Source of the DNA: Bacteroidota bacterium
GTDB taxonomy: Bacteria > Bacteroidota > Ignavibacteria > Kapaibacteriales > UBA2268
Length of the DNA stretch: 64,000 nt
Reading direction: 5' to 3'
NCBI GenBank assembly: GCA_029974985.1
Contig: JARKQC010000183.1
Coordinates: 1-64,000, forward strand
Shown here: in pieces, positions 56,844 through 64,000 of the stretch
How positions within the stretch are numbered: the stretch's first letter is position 1
Layout of the letters: every line of letters starts with the position of its first letter
Position numbers and translations under genes: made by a program
Notes under the pieces: model-generated
What the model saw: the letters and a program-made list of their open reading frames with translations, nothing else
Told to the model about the DNA's origin: nothing
Databases searched by the model: none

Positions 56844-58406
56844 ATGGCAAATAGAGAAAGATGGGGAAGCCGAATAGGTTTGATTCTTGCAATGGCTGGC
56901 AATGCAGTTGGATTAGGTAATTTTTTAAGATTTCCCGTACAAGCGGCTCAAAATGGCGGTGGTGCATTTATGATACCGTATTTTATTGCTTTTTTGTTGC
57001 TCGGCATCCCTTTGATGTGGGTTGAGTGGTCAGTAGGAAGAATTGGTGGACGACATAATCATGGCTCTTTGCCCGGTATGTTTGATGTGATGTGGCGGCA
57101 TCCAATTTCTAAATATCTTGGCATTTCGAGTTTATTTGTCTCTACAATTATATTAATTTATTATTGTTATATAGAATCTTGGACTCTCGGATTTGCATAT
57201 TTTTCTTTAACAAAAGAATATTTCAATCAGGAATCACTCAGCCAAATGCAATCCTTTTTGCATAGTTATCAAGGAATTGAAAAGGGCAATTTTGACGGCA
57301 TTGGCATTGCATATATATTTTTAGTGATTACTATATTTTCAAATTTTTTCATTTTATTTCACGGAATTAAAGGTGGTATTGAAAAATTTGTAAAAATAGC
57401 TATGCCCTTACTACTCTTTTTTGGAATATTTCTTGCAATTTATGTCTTTACAATTGGAACACCAAATCCAGCGAACCCTGAAAATAGTGTTTGGGCTGGT
57501 TTAGCTTTTATATGGAATCCAGATTTTAGTGCCTTGACTGATGCAAAAATTTGGCTTGCCGCCGCTGGGCAGATATTTTTTACTCTTAGCGTAGGAATGG
57601 GTACTTTGCAGGCTTATGCAAGTTATTTAACAGATAAAGACGATGTTGCTCTTAGCGGACTTGCTACCTCATCTTTAAATGAATTTGCCGAAGTTGTTTT
57701 AGGCGGAACAATTGCAATTCCTATTGCAGTAGCATTTTTTGGATTAAGCACGACTATGATTATTGCACAAGGAGGCTCTTTTAATCTTGGATTTGTGTCT
57801 ATGTCCGTAGTATTTCAACAATTACCTATGGGTAATATACTCGGTTTTATATGGTTTTTCTTACTATTTTTCGCGGGTATTACCTCTTCTGTTGCAATGG
57901 CTCAGCCTATAATTTCATTTTTAAAAGAGCAGTTTAATTTTTCACATATAAAATCTGTTTCTATCGTTGGAATTGGAATATTTGTTTGCGTTCAATTCGT
58001 TGTATTCTTCTTTCAATTTGGATTTCTTGACGAAATGGACTATTGGGCAGGTACTTTTGGATTAGTCGTTGTTGCATTATTAGAAGTGATTGTTTTTGCT
58101 TGGATTTATGGAATGGATAAAGGTTGGGAGGAAATCAATCGTGGTGCTGATATTAAAGTACCAAAGATTTTTTATTATATAATCAAGTATATTACTCCGC
58201 TTTATATTGCTTTTATTTTGATTTATTGGACTGTTATTGATGCAATTCCAATTTTATTTATGAAAAATCAAATTCAAGAAAATATTCCATATCTTTGGGG
58301 TGCGAGAATTATGATGATTTTAGTATTTTTAATTTTTGTATTTATGGTTTATAAGGCTTGGGCTTTAAACAAAGATAAATTTGATTATCACAAAACTATA
58401 ATATAG
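56844..58406 (+). CDS. Sodium-dependent transporter of the NSS/SLC6 family
   Basis: 520 residues, about twelve membrane helices. Helix 1 carries the sodium/substrate signature RIGLILAMAGNAVGLGNFLR, followed by FPVQAAQNGGGAFMIPYFI. It probably imports amino acids or related solutes with sodium. A tiny membrane protein follows after 16 bases, as in NSS transporters with small subunits. Confidence 0.9.
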   Translation: MANRERWGSRIGLILAMAGNAVGLGNFLRFPVQAAQNGGGAFMIPYFIAFLLLGIPLMWVEWSVGRIGGRHNHGSLPGMFDVMWRHPISKYLGISSLFVSTIILIYYCYIESWTLGFAYFSLTKEYFNQESLSQMQSFLHSYQGIEKGNFDGIGIAYIFLVITIFSNFFILFHGIKGGIEKFVKIAMPLLLFFGIFLAIYVFTIGTPNPANPENSVWAGLAFIWNPDFSALTDAKIWLAAAGQIFFTLSVGMGTLQAYASYLTDKDDVALSGLATSSLNEFAEVVLGGTIAIPIAVAFFGLSTTMIIAQGGSFNLGFVSMSVVFQQLPMGNILGFIWFFLLFFAGITSSVAMAQPIISFLKEQFNFSHIKSVSIVGIGIFVCVQFVVFFFQFGFLDEMDYWAGTFGLVVVALLEVIVFAWIYGMDKGWEEINRGADIKVPKIFYYIIKYITPLYIAFILIYWTVIDAIPILFMKNQIQENIPYLWGARIMMILVFLIFVFMVYKAWALNKDKFDYHKTII

Positions 58407-58422
58407 TTAATAGGTGGCTAAA

Positions 58423-58536
58423 ATGACTACTCTCGGAATAATTTTTATGGTAAGTGCTTGGACTTTTGTTACAGTTTTAGTTATTTATACCTTTAGTAAG
58501 GCAATGAAAAAGAATCAGCTTTCTCAAGATGATTAA
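58423..58536 (+). CDS. MetS-like small membrane subunit of the NSS transporter
   Basis: 37 residues (MTTLGIIFMVSAWTFVTVLV..., ending NQLSQDD): one membrane helix, a Lys-rich stretch and a short acidic tail. An AGGTGG SD precedes ATG 58423. The position directly after an NSS gene matches the MetS-type small subunits of NSS transporters. Its stop abuts the stop of the convergent ogt gene with no gap. Confidence 0.8.
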   Translation: MTTLGIIFMVSAWTFVTVLVIYTFSKAMKKNQLSQDD

Positions 58537-59061
58537 TTAAAAAAGTAGATTTTTTTCTTTTTGGCTTTTTTCTAAATTTAATAATTTATTCTTTGTATCT
58601 AAGCCGCCAGCATAGCCAACTAATTCATTGTTTTTGCCTATAATTCGGTGGCAAGGTACAAAAATAGAAAGTGCATTCGCGCCATTAGCATTTGCTACTG
58701 CTCGAACTGCACTTTCCATACCAATAGATTTAGAAAGCTCGGAATATGTTGATATTTCGCCATACTTTATGTTTTGCAAAGCTTTCCATACTTTTTTTTG
58801 AAATTCAGTACCTATGAATAATAAAGGAACATTAAATTCACCAAGTTTTTTTTGAAAATATTTTTCGAGTTCATTAATTGCATTTTCAATTATATCGCTC
58901 GTTCCCCAAATATAATCGCTTTTTAGACCCATTTTTATTCTATTATCTATCGAATCACGCATTTTACGATATTTCCAATCAGATAAACATAAAAATTCGC
59001 CGTAAGAGCCAATTATCAACTCTCCAAAAGGAGATTTGTAATATTTTATAATTATATTCAA
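58537..59061 (-). CDS. ogt: Methylated-DNA-protein-cysteine methyltransferase
   Basis: 174 residues. Active-site motif PCHR with acceptor Cys137, preceded by RAVANANGANALSIFV and followed by GYAGG. The helix-turn-helix KYGEISTYSELSKSIG precedes it. It repairs O6-alkylguanine by suicidal transfer of the alkyl group. The N-terminal domain is short, as in Ogt-type proteins. Confidence 0.92.
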   Translation of the reverse strand: MNIIIKYYKSPFGELIIGSYGEFLCLSDWKYRKMRDSIDNRIKMGLKSDYIWGTSDIIENAINELEKYFQKKLGEFNVPLLFIGTEFQKKVWKALQNIKYGEISTYSELSKSIGMESAVRAVANANGANALSIFVPCHRIIGKNNELVGYAGGLDTKNKLLNLEKSQKEKNLLF

Positions 59062-59062
59062 A

Positions 59063-60187
59063 TTAGTTTAAAATTTCAAAAATAACATTACTAATTTTAT
59101 CTATCTCGCTATCGCATAAATATGGATGCATTGGCAAACTAAAAATTCTCGATGAAATATCTTCTGAAATTGGAAAATCGCCAAAATTATAATTTAAATT
59201 TTCGAAGGCTGTCTGTAAATGCAATGGTTTAGGGTAATAAATAACTGTTGGAATTTGTTGCTCTTTTAATAAATCCATTATTTTTGTTCTTTCTTCATTT
59301 GATTTTGCCAATACGGAATACTGAGCCCATACGCTTGAATAATTTTCAAAAATTATCGGAGTTTTTAATATATTTTTTAAATTATTTGTATATCTTTTTG
59401 CAACCCTATTTCTTTCAGCAATTTCTTTATCAAAAATACTTAATTTAGATAGTAATATTGCGGCTTGTATCGTATCGAGCCTACCATTAATACCAATTCT
59501 TACATTATTATATTTATCATCGCCTTGTCCGTGAACGCGTATCGAAATTAGCTTTTCATACAATTCATCATTATTTGTAAAAATTGCACCACCATCACCA
59601 TAGCAGCCGAGTGGTTTAGCAGGATAAAAAGATGTTGCCGCACAATCACCAAAAGAACACGATTTATTCCCATTATATGTTGCGCCAAAGCTTTGTGCCG
59701 CATCTTCTAATACTAATAAATTATATTTTTTTGCAATAGTATTAATTTTGTCATAATCAGCACATATACCGAATAAATCAACGGGAATTATTGCTTTGGG
59801 ATTAAGTTTTCCCTCTTTTAAAACATTTTGAATTGCTTTTTCGAGCATTTCAAAATCAATATTATATGTATCTTTATCAATATCAACAAAAACTGGAGTT
59901 GCTCCAAGCAGTTGTATTACCTCAGCTGTAGCAATAAATGTAAAAGGACTTGTAAAAACAGCATCGCCTCGACCAATATTCCAAGCCATAAGAGGGATTA
60001 GTAAGGCATCGGTACCGTTTGAGCAAGAAACGCAGTATTTTGTGCCAGCATATTGAGCAAGTTGAGATTCGAGTTCCTTAATTTCCGAACCCATTATATA
60101 AGCACCGCTATCGAGTACTCTATTTATTCTTTTACTAATATCATCTTTTAAAATTTGATATTGAGCATTCAAATCTATAAAATTCAT
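59063..60187 (-). CDS. DegT/DnrJ/EryC1 sugar aminotransferase
   Basis: 374 residues. PLP-binding lysine in SFYPAKPLGCYGDGGAIFT, substrate and cofactor segments CSNGTDALLIPL, TSPFTFIATAEVIQLLGA and LEDAAQSFGATYNG, and C-terminal LPMHPYLCDSEIDKI. It makes amino sugars from nucleotide-linked keto sugars (WbpE-like); the exact sugar is unknown. It ends two bases before ogt, so they may share a transcript. Confidence 0.88.
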   Translation of the reverse strand: MNFIDLNAQYQILKDDISKRINRVLDSGAYIMGSEIKELESQLAQYAGTKYCVSCSNGTDALLIPLMAWNIGRGDAVFTSPFTFIATAEVIQLLGATPVFVDIDKDTYNIDFEMLEKAIQNVLKEGKLNPKAIIPVDLFGICADYDKINTIAKKYNLLVLEDAAQSFGATYNGNKSCSFGDCAATSFYPAKPLGCYGDGGAIFTNNDELYEKLISIRVHGQGDDKYNNVRIGINGRLDTIQAAILLSKLSIFDKEIAERNRVAKRYTNNLKNILKTPIIFENYSSVWAQYSVLAKSNEERTKIMDLLKEQQIPTVIYYPKPLHLQTAFENLNYNFGDFPISEDISSRIFSLPMHPYLCDSEIDKISNVIFEILN

Positions 60188-60387
60188 TTAACAATCAGTA
60201 AATATTAAAAAATCAAAAGTAAATATAATTATTTTTCTACACAATTTATTTCGTTTAAGAATTTTTAAAATATTATAAGTAAGTATAATAATGATAATAT
60301 ATAATTTGATTTTTTTTTAATTACATTTTATGAAAATAAAACAACAATTATATTTTATTACAATAATTAGAAAATTAAAATAAAAAT

Positions 60388-61224
60388 TTATCCTAATTCA
60401 AAAGTAGTGATTCCAAAAATTTTGTCAGTATCAATATCTGGTATTACTTTCGAATACATACGAGCAGTTTCGAATACCATTTTCATATCATAATTTTTAG
60501 CTAATCGTTTGGCATCTTCGTTTATTGAAGGTATATCAAGGTAAAGCAATTCATCAATAGCATAATGAGCAAGTGATTTATATAATTCATTAGCAATCTC
60601 GTAATTTTCTGCAAATAAAGGTCCTATTTTAAATCCAATACGACAAGGGCGAATAGTGCCGTAACCAAGAATTTCATTATTTTCAAAATATATATTCGTA
60701 TAGGCATTTGGCATTTTTAACCAAGCGTCTAAAAATTCTTTTCTTGGCTCTTGAAAATATTTAAAATCATATTCATAGATTGAATTTTTGTTTATTGTAT
60801 CGGCTCTAACTATTTTATCCGAATGAGAGTAATCGCTTCCTACTCCTTCGAATCGTGCATTTTTATATGCAAAATTAAATCCTAATCTTTTATAATTTTC
60901 TACTCTATTTATAACGCCATCAATTCCAATATTACAAGATTTCAAATGATTTAATGCTCTAAGCCCTAATCTTGTACCTATAATATCATTTCTATGTTCT
61001 TCTGTTACAATATAAAATCCAATAAAACCATAATTATTAGAATATTTTACGGCAGAAATGCAACCAACAATTTCTGAATTAAGCTCAGCAATAAAAAATC
61101 CATTGGGATCTTGATGATAAAATGCCCACCCGTCTGCAAGCCCCGGATTCCAGCCTTCTTTATATGCTAAATATGTTGCTATTTCTAATTCAGCAAGTTC
61201 CATTTTTCTTATTATTAGCGACAT
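60388..61224 (-). CDS. GNAT-family N-acetyltransferase
   Basis: 278 residues from ATG 61224 (an upstream TTG would add four). The first half is a GNAT domain: FFIAELNSEIVGCISAVKYS, YIVTEEHRNDIIGTRLGLRA, and YKRLGFNFAYKNARFEG. The second half is a related, degenerate acetyltransferase-like domain (NEILGYGTIRPCRIGFKIGP). Substrate unknown. 200 bases of AT-rich DNA separate it from the aminotransferase gene. Confidence 0.8.
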   Translation of the reverse strand: MSLIIRKMELAELEIATYLAYKEGWNPGLADGWAFYHQDPNGFFIAELNSEIVGCISAVKYSNNYGFIGFYIVTEEHRNDIIGTRLGLRALNHLKSCNIGIDGVINRVENYKRLGFNFAYKNARFEGVGSDYSHSDKIVRADTINKNSIYEYDFKYFQEPRKEFLDAWLKMPNAYTNIYFENNEILGYGTIRPCRIGFKIGPLFAENYEIANELYKSLAHYAIDELLYLDIPSINEDAKRLAKNYDMKMVFETARMYSKVIPDIDTDKIFGITTFELG

Positions 61225-61267
61225 AAAACTACTCAATCATATTTTGTTGAAACAATTTTTAAATTAA

Positions 61268-64000
61268 TTATTTTCCTTTTACATTTACAATTCCCGAACC
61301 GCTTATAGAGAAAATATCGCTATTATACATTGCATTTGCAGTAACTGGACCTAACTTAAATTTTCCGGGAACTACGGCTCTTACAACATAATAAAATGAT
61401 GTATTTTCAGTAAAATCAAAATAAATATTCACCCTATCATCACGATAATCAAAGTGCTTCGGCTCTTGCGAGTATTTAATCCAAGTATAAGATTTTGTAT
61501 CTTTTAATCGAGGATTTTCAACTTCTAATCCAGCAGGCAACAAATCACTTATCAGCATATCATTTACATTCATTCCGTAGTTTTCACTCGAAATTGATAA
61601 TTGTACTATTATCTCGTCGCCAGATTTAAAATTCAGTTTTTTAATCTCTTGCCCGCGTTTATCGTAAAATGTTCTTCTTACTTTAAGATAATTATCTTTT
61701 TCCTCATATTTTCCATCTTTGGGAATACCATAAGAATTAATGAAATAATAGGCTTTTCCTTCTGCTTTCGAGTTTAGTAAAATTTTTGCAGAATGGCTAA
61801 TTGCGTTAATACTCATTTTTTTATCATCAAATTGAGCTATTTCATTTTTGTCATCATTAGCAAAAATATTTACGGGTTTATTATTTGCCGCCAAATTAAG
61901 TGATTTTCCAAGGGCTAAAAATCCAAAAGCGGCTTCTTGAGTAGTCATATCTTTTTTATTTTTAAGCATTTCACCAAGTTGCTTTGTCATTGATATTATT
62001 CTATTATCGTTTGGCTCGGAAACAATTATTGAATAAAGTGAAATAGCAAAATCTCTAATTGGCGAACTCATTGCAGTATTTGGAAAAATTACATAGCTTG
62101 TATTTTCAGTTTTGACACTTCCTATTATTCTTTTATAATTTCCATTATCGCCCGCTAACTTATAAGCACTTGCAAGTAGAATTTTTGAATCATTAGTTAA
62201 ATCATTTAACTTATTTTTATAAAAATTCATCGTACTATAATCAGCTCGGCCTGCTAACGATAGAACAAATAGCCCATAAATTGCTTCGCGAGGGTATTGC
62301 TGAATTTTTGATAACTTATTTCCAACCAACATATTATATATTGTTAGCTCAGCATTTGCAGATTTTAATTTTAAATAATTTAAGGCTTTTTCGATAGAAT
62401 TATCACTAACATTATATCCTTGATTTTTAGCAGAAATTAAAAAATGAGTTGTATAGCAACTTGTCCACCAATGTCCTGAATATTCGGACTCCCACATTCC
62501 CCAAGAGCCGTCGGGCAACTGTAACATTTTAGTTCTATCAATTACGCTTATTATTATTCGCTCACCATCTTTATCCTTGTATTTATCATTTGTGATTCGC
62601 GATACTTTTGCTAAATCGGGATAATATAATAAAGGAAAGGCTTGCGAAACCGTCTGTTCCATACAGCCGTGAGGATAGTTTAATAAAAATTCAAGTCCAT
62701 TAATATACTCAACAACGGGAGTTTTACTCATTGTTAAATATGTTACAGAACTTCCACTTTCAAATTTATTAGAGAAATTGAATTCTTTTTTATTATTTCC
62801 GCTAATCGAACCACTTTTATAATATTTTGTAAATACTGCAGGATATCTTATTGGTAAATTTATACTTTCTGATTGACTTTCAGATTTTGAATTTGCAAAA
62901 AGTTCTATTTTGCCGAGTCCCTCGTAATTTAGTGCTTTAACATTAAAATTCACTCTTTTTTCGGAATTTGCGGGTATAGAAATTGAATTATCTTTGAAAT
63001 TTTCAATTTTAAGTGGACCAGAACTTTTTATATTCAATGATACTTGCATTGTATTATTTGTTGTATTCGATATATTTACCGATGAAAATGACTCATCGCC
63101 GGTTGTTAAAAAGCGTGGCATAGCCGAACTCAATATAATTGGGTCACTTATAGTCATATTTTTAGAATCCGAACCAAAAGCATCGTCAATATATGCAACT
63201 GCAGAAATTCTTACAGAGCCAGAAAACTTTGGTAATTCAAATTCAAATTTAGCCTCGCCCTTTGAATCTGTTTTTAATATACCGCTCCATTTTGCAAGTG
63301 GTATAACTCTTTCATCAGCAAATTTATTCATAACAAAATTATCGAATACTTCGTCGAAACCTTCGCCACCACCAAAGCTTAATTTCTTTGATTTTAATTC
63401 AGGGAAAATAATTCTATAAACATCATAAGTACTCACTCCGAGTGCCATTTTTTCATAGAAAAATTTATGTGGATTTGGAGTTTCGCTTTTCTTAATTTGA
63501 TGAATTCCTTCGTCAACAACTGCAATTGTAACGTTTACATCTTTATGCGCCAATGTTTTTACCGTTACAGTTTGTTTAACACCACTTCGTGAATTTTCAT
63601 TTGCACTAATACTAATTGGTAAAATAGTTGATTTTTTATCTACTTTTATAGGTAAATATCCATAGGCGACATTAATTGGTATCGAAATATCTACTAATGG
63701 TTTAATTAAAACAGCAGAAACATAAATATTTGGCAAATATGAGTCTTTAATATCAAGATTGAGTTCGGCGGTTTTCTCTCTTGTTGTTAAATTATAATTT
63801 TCGATTATGCCGCCACGCTCTATTGTAACGATTAGCCTTCCATTGAATGGAGTTCTGAACATTAATTTTGCTTTATCACCAATATAATAATTTTCTTTCT
63901 CAGAATAAATATCAATATAGCCCTCTTTACTTACCTGAAAAGCATTCGTAGAGCTGAAACCATAGCCATAAGCCATCATTTCATAACTTGAATAAGACAA
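61268..64000 (-). CDS. Alpha-2-macroglobulin family protein (C-terminal part)
   Basis: 910 codons in view; the true start lies past base 64000 on this strand. The thioester region reads YPHGCMEQTVSQAFP (Cys at 62663-62665), matching the CxEQ motif of bacterial alpha-2-macroglobulins. Before it are macroglobulin beta domains (VKQTVTVKTLAHKDVNVTIA, SVNISNTTNNTMQVSLNIKS); after it is the alpha-alpha toroid (GWYS-like repeats, LDGGFAL-like turns) and a receptor-binding-like end (PAGLEVENPRLKD). Such proteins trap proteases in the periplasm. No partner penicillin-binding protein is seen in the window. Confidence 0.88.
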   Translation of the reverse strand: MSYSSYEMMAYGYGFSSTNAFQVSKEGYIDIYSEKENYYIGDKAKLMFRTPFNGRLIVTIERGGIIENYNLTTREKTAELNLDIKDSYLPNIYVSAVLIKPLVDISIPINVAYGYLPIKVDKKSTILPISISANENSRSGVKQTVTVKTLAHKDVNVTIAVVDEGIHQIKKSETPNPHKFFYEKMALGVSTYDVYRIIFPELKSKKLSFGGGEGFDEVFDNFVMNKFADERVIPLAKWSGILKTDSKGEAKFEFELPKFSGSVRISAVAYIDDAFGSDSKNMTISDPIILSSAMPRFLTTGDESFSSVNISNTTNNTMQVSLNIKSSGPLKIENFKDNSISIPANSEKRVNFNVKALNYEGLGKIELFANSKSESQSESINLPIRYPAVFTKYYKSGSISGNNKKEFNFSNKFESGSSVTYLTMSKTPVVEYINGLEFLLNYPHGCMEQTVSQAFPLLYYPDLAKVSRITNDKYKDKDGERIIISVIDRTKMLQLPDGSWGMWESEYSGHWWTSCYTTHFLISAKNQGYNVSDNSIEKALNYLKLKSANAELTIYNMLVGNKLSKIQQYPREAIYGLFVLSLAGRADYSTMNFYKNKLNDLTNDSKILLASAYKLAGDNGNYKRIIGSVKTENTSYVIFPNTAMSSPIRDFAISLYSIIVSEPNDNRIISMTKQLGEMLKNKKDMTTQEAAFGFLALGKSLNLAANNKPVNIFANDDKNEIAQFDDKKMSINAISHSAKILLNSKAEGKAYYFINSYGIPKDGKYEEKDNYLKVRRTFYDKRGQEIKKLNFKSGDEIIVQLSISSENYGMNVNDMLISDLLPAGLEVENPRLKDTKSYTWIKYSQEPKHFDYRDDRVNIYFDFTENTSFYYVVRAVVPGKFKLGPVTANAMYNSDIFSISGSGIVNVKGK

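Noticed and set aside
1-64000. Prophage or insertion sequence
   Set aside because: No transposase, integrase or phage structural gene is recognisable anywhere in the window.

Overview
AT-rich, gene-dense bacterial chromosome with Bacteroidota-like translation signals: many starts lack a clear Shine-Dalgarno (SD), and TAATG or ATGA gene junctions are common. Six complete proteins and one remnant end in type IX secretion (T9SS) C-terminal sorting domains. Because the window also carries flagellar export genes (fliP, fliQ, fliR, flhB), which most Bacteroidota lack, the best guess is a flagellated FCB-group lineage such as Ignavibacteria or Kapabacteria. That placement is inference, not proof.

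Layout. 0-0.2 kb: start of a WD40-like secreted protein. 0.24-0.39 kb: a dispersed repeat. 0.5-1.5 kb: apaG and a SprA-related metalloprotease. 1.5-4.4 kb: the flagellar export operon fliP-fliQ-fliR-flhB (minus strand). 4.7-7.3 kb: an ECF sigma factor, an unusual membrane anti-sigma-like protein and a lipoprotein. 7.4-12.8 kb (minus): acyl-CoA carboxylase, TolB-like and Hpt proteins, RNase P RNA, a zinc-ribbon coiled-coil protein and a Nif3-family protein. 12.9-18.2 kb: an outer-membrane protein and a 1442-residue cysteine-rich DUF11/T9SS protein. 18.3-20.5 kb: a small island with hairpin repeats, two exported proteins, a (TA)9 tract that may switch one of them, and the tail of a lost T9SS gene. 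20.7-26.6 kb: tRNA-Gln, then a minus-strand run with coaX, two lipoproteins, an alpha/beta hydrolase and an M28 peptidase. 27-29.2 kb: a fused 2-oxoacid dehydrogenase E1. 29.4-44.9 kb: tRNA-Arg, a TPR membrane protein and a five-gene T9SS surface-protein cluster (2393, 641, 400, 1085 and 261 residues). 44.9-50 kb: glycosyltransferases, an outer-membrane protein, an RlmD-type methyltransferase and queE. 50-56.5 kb (minus): surface-glycan genes (glf, GT10 fucosyltransferase, acyltransferase, SGNH hydrolase), queC, a lipoprotein and a ferredoxin-NADP reductase. 56.8-64 kb: an NSS transporter with a tiny partner protein, ogt, a DegT aminotransferase, a GNAT protein and the C-terminal part of an alpha-2-macroglobulin.

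The most interesting block is the T9SS cluster at 30.3-44.9 kb. It combines a giant Pmp-like beta-helix protein, adjacent dockerin-like and cohesin-like proteins, and a module shared by three proteins just ahead of the sorting domain, which suggests a co-exported surface assembly. The second is the 18.3-20.5 kb island, with its structured repeats and candidate phase-variable lipoprotein.
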